DNA from: Drosophila persimilis
Taxonomy: Eukaryota > Arthropoda > Insecta > Diptera > Drosophilidae
Assembly: GCF_003286085.1 (NCBI RefSeq)
Contig: NW_020825358.1
Span: forward strand, 248,001 to 312,000
Length of the DNA stretch: 64,000 nt
Reading direction: 5' to 3'
Shown: one piece after another, positions 32,600 through 46,600 of the stretch
How the letters are laid out: each line of letters starts with the position of its first letter
Position numbering within the stretch: position 1 is the first letter of the stretch
Made by a program: the position numbers and the translations under genes
The notes under the pieces: generated by a model
What the model saw: only the letters and a program-made list of their open reading frames with translations
Told to the model about the DNA's origin: nothing
Databases searched by the model: none

Positions 32600-35500
32600 A
32601 CACGTAAAAGTGGAGGTTAAAGCCTCGGGCCGCTTATCCGGGGAAATATATCATGAAATATGCTCCCAAAAGGAATAAACAATTGAGTTTGCGACATGAC
32701 TGGTGTATGAACTGGCACATCTACATATATACAGTATGGCAAGTGCCACCATGTAGCAAATTTGTAGCAACAAGCGCTTAGCAACATTTGGTTCATTTTC
32801 GAAAAGTTGCGCAACAGTGGTTAACATTTCGCAACATTTTGAAAAATATTTTACTCTTTCAGCGATATCCCTTTTTTAACACTTTCTTGTGCGCCTGTAG
32901 ATATCATACGATAAAACTTTTCTCTCTCTTATAAAACCAAAGCAACCAAATTATCTTATCCTACTGGTTCGCACACACAAGTGTATGTAAAATAGAGCTG
33001 CCATATCTTGTCATTTTATTCCATTGGCGCCAATATTCATTTCAAATCTAATTCCGAAATATGACCAGACGTCACGTTACAGAGAACAGAAGTGGTTTTT
33101 CAGGTTGGGGTACAAAATTGCAAGACTGCGAATCGAGTAGGATTATGTGTAGAACATTTATTTCGCATATGTATGTATATATGAAATATTCAGTGCTAGT
33201 TTTCCAAGTTAATAATTATAAAAATCTTTCCTGTTTTTTGTAATTGAAGACGATCTGGGATTTGAAGTACTTTACGCTACCAAATTCCGGGCTAATAATT
33301 AGCTGAGAATCGGCCAATTTTCGTGGAATGCTTTTAGATAGTTCAATACGTTAGAACAACTTTGAGGAAAAGCTTTTATCATCATTCTTATAGGAGATAC
33401 AAAAATAACGCTTTTATTTGAATAGGTTCTGTAATCAACGATAATGAAAACTAAAACTACTTAAACTACTTAGCTTTCAATATCGGGACAAAAGTATATG
33501 GAAATGACGTTTAAGGTTTTTTGGCATGGTGGACATTTTAGCGGAATTGCCCTTATACAGGGTGTATATCTGGTGTCACCGCGTATGTCTATATGTATAT
33601 CTTTTCTCTTTCTTTCTCTCTTCTTTCTGTAGTGGATAAGTTTGATACATATAGCTTCGGCTGTATTTGTAGAAACTGAATAAGGTTCAAGGTTTCAGGC
33701 TGATTTCATCAGGATGTTGTCGGGAGTAAGCTTCTCGCCACCAGTTGCCGGAAGTGGAAGGAAGTTCATGCTCGCACAAGTCCTGCACATGTGGGACGAC
33801 CTGCTATCACTGATGCTGCAAGGGGTTGGGCTCCTGTTGTGTCAACGGCGCCGCTTCATTTGGAGACGACAACAAGTGGCTCTCAGACTCGCATTGAAAT
33901 CATCCATCCGACCAGAGTAAGCCCACTCAACGCTAAGTGCGTTGATTGCTGCTGAAGGCGAGCAAATATGCCATAAGTTCATAGTTCATAGTTCATAGTC
34001 ATACTTACGAGTCTGGCACTAAGCCTTATTTAGAGAGCGCCATCATTTATCATGCCACGTATCGCATATCTCGTATCATCGCTATACCGACGTGTCGCCC
34101 GTCTCTGCATTATGACGGGCCTGACAACAATAACCACTTGAGAGTCAAACAAAAATTTCCTGCCATCCAAACACTCACTGAATGGGCCACGACCAGGAAT
34201 GGGACAAGGATTGGGTGCTGGAACCAAGACTATTGAAGCGTGTCGGGGTGCGGGCGAGGTCAGCTCGAGTTGTTTTGTCAAAGTGCTTGAATGGCTTGTG
34301 AACATTTTGTGCAGGATTTTCTCGATTGGCGGGTGAGTTGGAGTGCAGCTGGCTGCAGGATTAGATTCCAGTTGGAGTTTAAAGTTTTTGCGACATCTGT
34401 TCGGAGTCCAGTCCCCTTTTGCTTTATTCCGCTTTAGTCATGTAATGCACGAAAAGTGCTAGCAAATATTTGCCCCATCTGTCCGTTGCGATTCATAAAT
34501 TATGGAAACATTGCATTTATCGCCGCTTCAAGGGTCGTCCTGAATGCAGAATGTGTTCATATTGATATCACGCATACGCCGTGTGTTCCATTAGAATTGA
34601 GCATCGGCGGGCGCGCCGGTCTGGCAAAATGAAATGCATTCATAACATTGGCGATAATTTTTACAAATTATAGTTGCAATTACAAGTGGCCCACTCACAC
34701 AAAAGCACAGGCAGCGCTCCCCAGGGCTGCTGGTTGTGGCAATTGTTGCCAGAATTTATTTCTATTGTCGACCTAGCGAAAACAATTATCTGGGAATGGA
34801 GTGCAAATATGCAAACAGAAATATTTTGGTTAAATTTTCGAGTATTTCTACTCTCCCTTACTCTACCTCTACCCTTACCCATACCGCCACCCTTATTACT
34901 TTTTACTTTCTGCTCTCGTGCCACTCCCCACTACGAGTATTTCTGCTTTGTTGGCCGCAAAAGTGGCGAGCATTAAATGAGATTGGCCCAATAAGTGAGC
35001 CACATTTTACTTCAACCACCCAGCGCCACTGCTAGTGGCAATGCCAGTGCCATTGCCATTTCTCCGCTCTGTAGTGCACCGCCCAACGCAGCATTGTTGA
35101 ATTTCTGGTTTGGCTGCAAAGTGATTTACGCAATTAAAATAATTTCATTCAAATGGTCTATAATTCAACTGGCATTTTCTGCGGTCGCTGTAGCGGCCAG
35201 TTTATGCCTGGCCTGCCACACTGGCCGTGACCACGCCCTCAGAATGCAAACACGCGTTGACAATGCAGGCACCAGAAAATGCCATTATGTGGATATATGT
35301 ACATATTGGAGAACATAATGCCTATTCGCATTTAGATGCCCTACAAATATAGCATCGAATACATACATAGATCCTATAGCAGCTTCCATCGGTTGATCTC
35401 GGTAAATAGGAATCGTTTCTCAGATATACATATGTTGTAATTGCTCTGCAAATAATTAAAAAATGAATCAATATTTCATTTATATAATGCGTTTCGAAAG

Positions 35501-38500
35501 CAAAGGGTTTATCGTTGATTATACTTATTATAAATCACAAAAGTTTCCATTGAACAATTGATTAATATATATTTGTTATTTATTTGATATATTTACATAC
35601 ATATGTACATATGTATATATTCCGATGGATTTTTGCAATTTAATAGAGTCGTATGTTGTGAAAAGTCTTTTCCGGATATCCCAATAAATCAGCATGATTT
35701 CCATTATATCTTTAATGGAGTTTCTCTACCGCTTATCATTTTCCTTGGAATCACTCTCTTTATTCGTCAATATCCGGGAAATTTCCGGGAAACGATGCTA
35801 CTCATTTCCAGCTTGTATTCGTCGGATACAAAACTCATAGCCGTCCGTGCAAGGTTCATACCCAACAGTCTCTTCCCACCCGCTGATGCATGCATTTGTC
35901 ATTCGAGGAATTCTGTGTGGATTACATGTAGATGCCATCTAAATTTACAGTCAAATTAGCGGGAAAATGCTCGAAAAAAATGCGGACGAACGCGTGTGTG
36001 TGTGAAATGTTTTGTCGAATGGAAATGTGAAAGCGAAAATTTGAGGTCTGTGGCACGGTGCGGGATTAAAGTCCATTCAAAACTGACTTTGAATGCTCCG
36101 TTGAGCTCAAATCGATATCAAGGACTTCCCCTAGCTTCTGCTCTTTCGGTTTCTGTTGCTGTTGCTGTTCTTGTTCCTGCGGCCTGTGGGGCAGGCAACA
36201 AATGTGTCTAATGCCATGCTATTAAGTAGAATCTATCAGGCCAAATTACATGCCCATGTCCGGGTTGGTCCAGGACCAGATCCGGGCATACAACAACAGC
36301 TTGGCACTGCGGTTGCTTAGACAACCAAAAATTTGCATACTCGTAAGCAGCGCGCATCAATTTGGACTCAAGCGAGCGTATAAATATTTTTATGCCAACG
36401 CAGTGGCAAATGGCCTTCAGGATCAGCCTCCCCGCCTGTGCCTCAACCGCTGTGTCCTCCCGATTCTCAGCCTTGTTCCTTTTCCCATTTACTTCATAGC
36501 AGGGTTCGTTCAATTGGGCTTCTGATTATGATTGGACTGGGTCCGCGGTCTTTGTGACCGCAGCGTCGCAATATTGTTATTTTTTCGAATTCGGAGAAAA
36601 TCTGGGTGTTTGTAGCCCATTATAATAGAACTAAAGTTGTACTCCTGTGTTTAGCAGCAGTCAGCAGCTACCCTGAAAGGCACTTCTTAATTAATGAGCT
36701 GAGACCAAAACGCACATCGATTGCCACTTGACTGCGGTTGCGGTGCATGGACTGTCAAAGTTCACAGCTCGCGGAATGGTTGATGAGCTGACAATTTCGA
36801 TACAGAACGAAACATAAGTAATTAGATATAGGTAGACCCTCAGTGGGTATTAACTGACATATAAACATTTGGGAATGTACACAAGTGGAAACTAATAACT
36901 TAAACTAACTAAACCGAAAAGAATGGAACTAAATATGTTGAAAGTATTTGTGGGAACATGAAATGCGTGGAATCATGTGGTATCATGCAAAGAATGTATT
37001 TAACAATACAATAAGGAGTGAATTTAAGTTACCTGTGTCCTTTCACTTCATTTGAGCTGAGAGCAATTAGAGACTGAAGTTCTTTGTTTTTATAATACGT
37101 CGCAAGGACATCAAATGCAAATTGTTTTATAACTCACATCCGTACAAATACTTACTCTTTCCCTACCCTGCCCATGCCCTATGCCCGGGAGAAATCTGTT
37201 CGGGTCGCATAAGCTACGACTGTCCATAGTTGTTCTATGGTTTTTCCTTCTCTTGTTTTAAGCCTTTTCGATTTATTTGCTGACCCAGTTTTCAACGCCT
37301 GCCCCAGGACCGGAGTCCCTACATATACTGCTCTTCTGGCGAAGCTGTCCATAATCCGGCGATTACATGTGACACACGCATACGTTGCAGCTTATTTTTC
37401 ATTTCTTGGAGCTGTCGTTGAGTGTTGGAGCACCAGAATGGAGCATGGGGCATGAGGCATGGGGCATGGAGGAGGCAGATCCACCTTTCCAGAGCCAGCT
37501 GTTGTATTCCCTTGTAGTTTGCATAAATAATTCAACAGTTCATAGCGGAGCGAAGCCATAGCCTCACACTTTCAAAGGATCCCATCAGGAGGGGCTAAGC
37601 CCCCGAGTAAAAACGCCACGATTGGTTTAATTTAAAAAAAAAAATTTAATCGTATCTCATTTCGCTGATGTTCTGTTGGTTGTTGTTTTTTGAGGCCATA
37701 CAATACTCTGGCGACAAACAACAGTTGTGTTCTTTAGTTATTATTGCTATTTGTTTATTATTGTAATGCTTTGCTATGTTTTTATATGATGTCATACTCG
37801 TATATATGTATGTATATGCGCGTGCCTGACTTCCTGCACTCGCAAAAACACCCAATCGACTAGTCTGCCGCTTAGTTCAATTCGTAGTTAATTCAACAGT
37901 TAAAAGTAGTGGGGTCTATCTTCGTTTTATACAGTTCAATTGCTTTATTAAAACTATTCAACTATGCAGTATGGTATGCCATTGGCTAATGCATAGTTTT
38001 CGGCTCTCACTAATTAACTTTAATATACAGGAATTACTTAGTTGACGGCCTTTGATTATATAGATTTATGTACTGCACTTGAAATGTTTACGGCAAATGG
38101 CTGCGGGCTTATGGCATTACCATTTCTGAATTACAAATTGGCTGGCATATGTATTTATTCACACTTAACTTAAATCTCTATGTATAGCTACATATAGTAT
38201 GTATGTGTATGCGTATATTTTTGATTGGTTAGCTGCAGCTTCAGATGGATTTGTAAGTCCCTAAAATCTCCAATAGACTCGCTAAATGACACGACAACTG
38301 TGATACTTGTAGGATTGTAGAACGGGCTTTGGGCTGGTATTTAAAAATGTATTTCGGGGGTTTTGCTAAGTTCGATTATTGAGGCAGACAGACAGATAGA
38401 CAGACAGACAGACAGACTGACACGAAAGAAGTCCTGTCAAGTGGAAGATCTGCTCTATTGATCACTCTTCCTGTATTCTTTTCCGATAAATCCATCCTGT

Positions 38501-40200
38501 ACATCTGCTTCACTGTCCAGCTGGCATGTGGTTGAATGTACAGTAACATTTTTGATACAATTTGGCCGATTACACACACATAAAATCGGCTTACGACTAA
38601 CATTATTTTTACAGCTTAACAGAAATTAATATAATTTGTTCTGCCTTTCACCGGCCGCAGAAAACACAATGGAAATGCATAATTTGAAATTATGTTTCAT
38701 TATAAAAAGGACATGGGGGAAATCACATCAGCCGCGTACATTTTAATTGGCCAAACGATCTCATAGGTTTTTATGGGGCCACTTTTGAGTTGGTTATTGC
38801 TTGATTTGGCTAACAAATGTTATTTGATTTATCCCCTGTTTGGGGAGGGAAAATGTTGTTTTTTAATTATAGCAATTATGAAAGATATTATATGTCAATT
38901 GTGTTTTTATAGAAACTTTTTAATACCACAAATCGAAATTGTTTTTTTTTGCACTTTTCACATACAATCAATTTATGCAATTTGATCGGAGGACCAGGGG
39001 ATTATTGTTACGCGTAATGGCGTACTTACATATATGCCGGCATTTGTGTCATTCATTGTAATTAAATTTTTCGAAAAATATGAAAAATTACTACTAAAAG
39101 AATTGTCCTGTCAACGCTATGAGGGGTCGTTTAATAGAGCCATAACAATTTTGCAATTAAAGTTGTGTTTAAAACGAGGAAACGGAAACCAAATTTACTT
39201 TTGTGGAAGAAAATATTGGGAATAGAAATATTGACCAACACTCTCATAGATTGAGCTTTTCACCTAAAATCAAATGTTTTTACCTCACTGTGGAGCCTCA
39301 ATTATTTAATAGTAACACTAAGTGCCGTGGCAATAAGAAATAAATAAATGGTTTATATTTTTATTTCCTTTTGTGGGGGAAAATCGAATTTACATTTGGT
39401 TTGGTGGAAAATTGCGCAGTGCAAATATTTGCATGATATTGATATGGCAATCAGTTTGAAAGTTTTATGGCTCGATGCTGCTGCTGCTGCTGCTGTTGCT
39501 GTCTGCCGCCAGCTGCCTGGTTACGTTTTTATCTAATTATGGAATGTGGAGCTGCTGCATAATATTTGATTATTCATTAATTTATTAAAAAGAGTCCTCG
39601 CCGCTGGCCAAAGAGATTACTCATTCCTATCATATTCGTACTTAGTGATACATTCTGTTTGCCTCTCTGCATTTATGCTGCAATTACGTTTAAGTTTGTT
39701 ATTTACACACTCGCTATGGTTAGTTTTGATTTCTTTTTTTGTTTAAATATACACATTAAACAGTAATCTATTTGCTTACACACATATTTATATAGACGAT
39801 TACAATGATTTACAATGGCGGGGCAATGGAAAGGGTTGGAATCAATACCATCCTTCGGTTGGCTAATAATATTTTAATTAACAGATTTTAATGAAGGTCG
39901 AAACGTATGGGGGAAGCTGGAAGAACGATTTCGGAGCTTTCTTCCGAAGGTGTATGTGCCATGGAATGTAGATTACACTGGCCATCAAACAGGTTTTATA
40001 GTTTTCATTACTCCTATGCTCAACCAATCACTACGCCATTGTGCCACATTGTGCAGCAAATACTGAGTGCTGCAGTTACCACTCCCCACATTGAGTACTA
40101 GTTTAAAACTGACACACTTATGACTGAATAGCAAACACTCAAATGCCCATTCACTCGGACACTCTCTTATACTCACTCACACACTAACACATTTCATGTG
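32600..40200. other. Noncoding stretch; no gene seen
   Basis: AT-rich blocks and short scattered frames, none with family motifs or a consistent splice pattern. Contents worth naming are a GACA/GATA microsatellite (38386-38418) and ATACATATGTA tracts near 35595 and 37800. It may be intronic or intergenic. Confidence 0.5.
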
Positions 40201-40251
40201 TCTCCTTAAATTACACTAGATAGTTGTGGTTGTTGCTGCTGTCGCATTTAC

Positions 40252-40283
<32 letters not shown>

Positions 40284-40307
40284 TACGCCTGTGTCGCCTC
40301 CATTCGA

Positions 40308-40588
40308 TCATCTGTGACAGTGGCGTTTGACCTGGACCTGGGCCTGGGTGTTGGCGTGGCTTGCGGCTTGGCGGCAGCTGGCGACCGCAGGGCAGCGTTT
40401 CCTCGATGTGGCAGTTGTGCTTTCACTGGATGCACTTGCTATTGCTGTTGCTAACCCTGGCAACGGAGATGGCAGTGCGGCTGTGCACTGCTTACTGTAG
40501 CACAGGACGAGGCCCAGCAGCAGGACAATTGTCAGCCAATTGACCTGACAACCGGATGAGCCTGTTTGCATTGCCTCCGGATGTTCAC
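40308..40588 (-). CDS. Possible secreted-protein exon (signal peptide), minus strand
   Basis: An acceptor-like ATAATTTCAG ends at 40589, and an ATG at 40571 opens MQTGSSGCQVNWLTIVLLL followed by GLVLCYSKQCTA. This is a convincing signal peptide with a likely cleavage after CTA. Read straight through, the frame gives 87 residues ending at 40308, rich in Ala/Ser/Thr with two dibasic sites (RKR, KR). Alternatively a donor A|GTAAGC (GT at 40495-40494) would end a short signal-peptide exon. An overlapping frame with Asn/Ser runs comes from a CAG repeat (40250-40285). No homolog is recognised. The hydrophobic core and cleavage site are the only real evidence. Confidence 0.3.
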
Positions 40589-40619
40589 CTGAAATTATGG
40601 CCCGAACTAATTTCAACTT

Positions 40620-43600
40620 TATTGCATTGTCTTGAGCTTACATGTTAAATTTGTACTTGAACAATAAGACACATACAGGTAAACAGAGAGATACAGAGAT
40701 GGAGGTAAATAAAAGCTACTTATACACGAGTACGAGTACGAGTACGTGTACGTGTACGACTCCGAGTAGAAGTACGAGTGCGAGCAAGAGTTCAAGGAGG
40801 ACTCCGAGTACGAGGTTGTTTGAGTCAGCGTCCCGTAACAGACACAGAATTGACCGTCTTCATCTCCATCCTCTCGACCGTCTTTATTTGTTGCGCTCTG
40901 TTTGGCTCCTGAACAGGGAACATGTTTGTGCATAAATATTTAATTAATGCTGCAGTGTTTGTTCGATGCTCGAGAGGAGCCAGGGGAAATCCTTAGACAT
41001 CTGTGATTCCCACAACCCGCCCACCGCCTATGCCCCACAAAGCCCGGTGTCAGTCGAGGCGTATGAAATATTTAAACATCAAACTGCCGGCCACCAAGTA
41101 ATTAGCTAATTTCTCCGATGCTCCGAGCTGCTGGTCAGGGGTCATTAATAAATTGATTGCCCGATAGGATGAATAATCTGTCCTGCCATTCGCTATTCCC
41201 CATGTATCGGTGTAACACCAGATTGCTTTATTGCTTAATTGCCGAAATCAAGTGGCAATGTTACACACTCTGACGGACAGGACACACTCGTTGAGTGGTC
41301 GATCCATTGGCACTCCGTCTCAACGGTGCTGCACGCGAGCGCGAGGTCAGGCAGACGTATGCCATATAGATCAAACAAAACAGAAAAGAACGGTACAGTC
41401 GGGAGTTCCAACTACGAAGTACCCAATAATAGGGTTCCTTTGAGTTTTAATTTAATTTATCGCAATGGGAGTGAGGAGACACTGCACAAGCATGGCTATA
41501 GATCGGTGGATAACATAACCCTTGAAGCACTTAATACCGCGTTTAAAATGCGAGTAGAGGCAATATACCCTGATAAGTGCTCTCCAAGTACCACTACCGT
41601 GTACCGTGTAAAACAATTGTGCCACCTCCCACAACACCTTGACGGACCTCAGCACAAGGACGTGTATCAATTACATCTGTATGCACATGCCCTTCTGCTA
41701 TCTGCCATCCGCCCTGCTGGGTCCTCGTAATTGATTGAGTAGCATTTTTCAAGCAATTAACTTGGGTACTCCACTCGTCACCGCACAATGTGCAAACAAA
41801 CAGCTTAGATTTAGTGGATGTGTTGATTCCCACTGATGTAATACACGGCGTATGCTGAGAGGGGGTTGCATGTGCTGGGAACTCTGCTGTACATACATAT
41901 GTATGTATATATGTACATATATATGAAAGATGTTAACAGATGGTCTGCTCTCCATTCAAATTGTGTGGCTGCGGTTCGAGATGTTGCACAACAAGATGGC
42001 CAATAAATTTGGATGCCGCATTTCTCTATCTCCATCTATCTATCTATATATTTCAGGGGTATTACCATATCGCGCATACGCAATGGGGACCAGCGTGGGA
42101 AGCAGCAGCAATAGGCAGTGTGCCAGAAGACAATGTATTTGTTGACAGCACAGGAATTATTAATAACGTACGTGGCCCACATAATTCATCATCATGGGGG
42201 ACAGACCGTGAAGCTCTCTCGCATGACCCTGGAGGAGTCGGCTCTGTCCTGCTCTACCCTGCCCTGGTGTGCTCTGCTCTACTACCCCCAACGGGTCCAT
42301 AGCTTAAATATCTTTGTGGGCTAAGGCTGTGAAAACACAAGTCAGAAGCCGGCTTAGCCAAACAAAGGCGAATTAAGTGCACAGACGATGGGCGGAGGAG
42401 CAGGAGCAGGAGCAGGCGGTCCGAAAGAAGAAGGAAGTAAAGTGTGTAAGACGGAGGGAGGAATCACAAAAAAAAAATGGAAACTGAAATATGCAAAATT
42501 AGCGCTGATGGATTTTCAGGAAGGAAACCGGTCATGGGGCTTGGCAAGAGGCGGCCGGAAGAAACTAAGCAACTACCAAGCTCCAGACACACTCCTACAC
42601 ACATACACACACACACAGACGAACAGAGATAGAAAGCGGGAGAGCGTGGGACAAATATAAGCTGATGGAAGAAGGACGAAGGACTGCTCGCTGCAGCAGC
42701 CTCTGAGCTTCATGCACGTAGTTTTTGAGTGTTTTTACGAGCAGCTTTGCATACTTTGGCAGTATTTTTACATTTTGTTGAACGCGTTTTGTTTGCGCCG
42801 GATGGAGGGCGAGATGGAGAGCTGTGGCAGCCACTTGGTCCATGCCACTTGCACCCTGGAAGTGCAATTGAAGAGCGACATAAAGCAGCGATTTGACTGC
42901 GGCTAAGCGCCATTCAATTAGGCCACAATTGCCTCGCTTCCGGGCTTCCATGCATACAGGCTTACAGGCTTCCTGCTTCTCCCTGCTTCCTCTCTGACAA
43001 CGCACTTTAAAAAGACTTCTTTAAGAAGCCCAAATCAATCACACAGTTCATTAACAGCGATTGTTTCGTGCTCAATTGAGCCGGTAAATGTTAAATAATT
43101 CCCATAATCAAGTGCAAACAAGTTCGAAGTAGCACAAAAATGTTGATTGCCATTAATTTGTGATTTCCTCCCGCTGTTCTGACTCCTCCTCCTCCTGCTG
43201 GAGATTGTACTTGAAGTGTGACGCGAGCAACAACATACCAAGAAGGAGAAAACCAATCCCACTTAACACTAAGAGGTTCTCAAGTGTCCTGAGCTATTTG
43301 AATAGATTCTTGGAAAACAGCACCAGCAGGGGAGAGGAAATGTTTGGTACATGGAAAATGTGGTTGTTCAAGTAAAGGAAACCATATTTTAATAATCAAA
43401 GGTAGCCTATTCTTAAGATGTTTTTGAGAAAAGAAAAATCTCTCAGAAATCTTCGGAGTGGCAGATAGCTTTACTGTGCATTCCTTGACCATCTCTAGCC
43501 ATTCCTTCCTTTGAAAGCATTCCCTTCTATTCCCCATAAAATGACTTTGTTCGCTTCTGCATTGCTTCTCCCTAGGAATCAACGTTGACTGGCTTCTTGG

Positions 43601-46600
43601 TCAAGCAAGAGTTCGACTAATCTATTCAGAAATGTTTATGCCATGGCAGCCAATTCATGGTGCTATATTTTTCAACGAATATTTTCACAGGCGATGCGCT
43701 TGTCCGCCCAATGGACTGGTCGGAAATGGGTTAAATGGCCTTGCTGGCCGCGGGTCCGATGCGAGCGGCGCTGAACAGCTGAACAGCCAGCTGGCCAGCT
43801 CCCCCGTTTGGTCTATTGTTCCACTCTGCGTGCTTTTCAATTATGCATTAAACTATCGCATACACATCGCAGCGGATATAAAAACGCTTTGCCGCTGCTG
43901 CTTGACACTGTGCACATCCGGTTGGGCCGTGATAAGCATTTTACGGGCTTTATCGCGGCGCATGCAACGTCCGAAATGGGTTGCCCGAGGGCTGGGAGCT
44001 GGGGGCTGGGGGCTGGGGGCTGAGGGCAAGCAGTCGTCTGCCTGGCTGCCTCGGGCTGCCTCGGGCTGCCTCAGGCTGCCTCGGACTGCCTGTCCTGCCT
44101 GTTGAGGTGGCATGGCATTCCGAGGAGTCGACCACTTTTTATTTTCCACTTTGCTGCAAGTTTATAAATAAAATGTGCATATGTGACACTCGCGCACGCA
44201 ATGGTGGCAGTTACAGGGGCTGGAACCAAATACCAGCGCGCGAACAAAAACCGGAAGCCATGCATCGCAGTCGACTCTGCTCCGGCATCATCCACCGCAT
44301 CCACACCATCCTTCACCCGGCTTTGGTATTGTTTTTGCCACACGTTGCGGCTTGCTAAAAGTTGTGCCTCGCCTTCCACGCTTGTTTTTCATTCCGCGCT
44401 GACATTTACGTTGCTGTCATTAATTTTAAGCTGCCTGCTTTTTGGTTTGGGGCTCCAGCTCTTTCTCCTGCTCCTGCACCTGCACCTGCACCTGCTCCAG
44501 CTCCTGCCCTGTCCAAATTACAAGTTAACCGGCTGAAAGAACTCAAGCTCCAACTTCATATCCAACTGCAACTCCCATTTACATTTGCATTTGCATTCGG
44601 CATTCAGGATTCACCTACGCTCTGCCAGCGTGTGGCGGAAAATTGTTGGGAAAATCGAGCAGAAACTTTTCAGCATTTCAGTGTTTTTTATATACAACGC
44701 CAGCATTTGGATTAAGGCCCTTGCAGGGCACACTTAAGAGATTTATTCGAGCTCATTTTGGTGATATTTAATTACGGTAAATACGCAAATATAAGGTTCA
44801 ATGCATACATACGAGACCTGATTACCAGACAAACTCAAAAGTCCATTAACAGCCGCTCTGCTTACCATTCTGTCATATTCGTGCTTTGACATTCTCAAAG
44901 ATGTTAATGACAGAACGTCAATTAAGAATCCCAACAGATTTATTTATCAACAGCTAAAATACAACTAATTTGATTGAACAAAAGTTGAATATTGAACAAC
45001 AGTTCGTGCACTTATCATCGACAGTCCTCTTCCAAAAGGAAAGAGCCCTTAAACTATAAGAACATTCACCCGAACTCCTGCAGGTATAAAACATCCTTCT
45101 GTTTGCACAAAACTTTCGGTTGAAGCTCTCGCCAAAATCTGGCTTAATCAGTTAGAACGCCTGTCTAAGCCCTATAATAGTCGTCGTCGCCGTCGTCGTA
45201 GTCTTCGTCTTCATCGTCGCCGTCGCCGTCGCCGTCGCCGTCGCACAGTGTCGCAGCATTTCGCATTCAAAATGCAATTTAAAAGTTTTCATTTTCATTT
45301 TATTAAACATATACAAACAGATATACTTATGTATATATCTGAACCAATTCCCTTTTATTTTTCTTGTACATTTCCTTTTGATTTTATTTGGCACAAAACT
45401 ATTTGAAAAGTTTTGAATTTAATGCGCAAATACGTATTATGTGCCCCTCCATCTGTCAGGAGATCTCTACGCTCCTCTCAGACTATCTGCCTGTCTGTCT
45501 GTCTGTCTGCCCTGACTGTCGTCCGGCATTTGTCTGACTGTAATACATTCTAACAATATTGTCGTTTGTCGCAGAGTCTCGTTTCGTTTGGTTTCGTTTC
45601 GTTTCGTTGGCAAAGTTTGTGCACTGCCTGGCTGAAATAATAATTGAATGTCACTTGAACGACAAGTTGTGCTCGGGCGGCTGGTACTGGTACTGGCACT
45701 GGCACTGGCACTGGCACTGGCACTGGGGCTCGGGATTTGGTTTGGGCTGAATCTGAGGCTGAGGCTGAGAGCTCGGCCGAGGCAGCCGCCGAGCAAACTA
45801 CCAAACAATTTTGTCAAAGTGACAAAATGCCGTACGGAGGCTGCCAGCTATCCGGCTATCCTTCTATCCTCCAGCTAGCCAAAAAACTTGTTTTCACAGG
45901 CTTAGCCAAGTCTCTATATATGTATTTTATCAGCGGTTTTGCTGGCTTTTTCGACTTTGTTGAGCTGCAAGTGAATTCTCGGAACGGGGTTGGGTGGCGT
46001 TTTGGGGGCTGGTGGGGAGGAGTTTTGAGAAATTCAATTGAATTTTGAGCAGCTCAAGGGGAATTTTTAATTGAGCGCAGACAAATCTTTCGCCCAGAGC
46101 AGACCGCACACATAGTTTCGTTAGTTGTAGCCAAAATCCAAAGCCAAACCCAAAGCGAAAGCCAATGCCAAAGTCGTAGCCAAAACCAAAGCCAGAGCCA
46201 GAGCCAGGCCAAAAATCTAAGCCGAAGCCAAAAAAGCTGTAACCACATTTTAGGTCCCCGAAAGCGACTCATATAAATCACGAATGAATTAAGTGTGGCC
46301 TGACCTGTTACCATACTCTTGGAGCTCCCTTTGTAGCTTTTTGTGTTCGGTGTTTTCCTGCCCGTCTTTTCCTTTCCTTTCCATTCCATTCCATTCCTTT
46401 TCCTTTGATAAACTTGAGACGTGCGCCCTTGTCCGTGGGTGTGCACACACACTCACTCACACACACACATGTGTGTGGGTGTCCGAGTGCCTGTTTTCGT
46501 AAGTCAGAGCCAACAACATGGGGAGCGGAATAGCTGTGGTTCTGGCCAGGATGCCCTTTGCCGTTCGTCATTTGAGTCATTGCGGTCAAGGCATTCGCCC

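Noticed and set aside
44183..44715. Overlapping plus-strand frames with Leu- or Ala/Pro-rich runs
   Set aside because: The composition comes from a CTCCTGCACCTG repeat read in different frames; no motif or splice support.
45559..45878. Frames with Trp-His or Leu-Ala repeats
   Set aside because: They are translations of the TGGCAC microsatellite.
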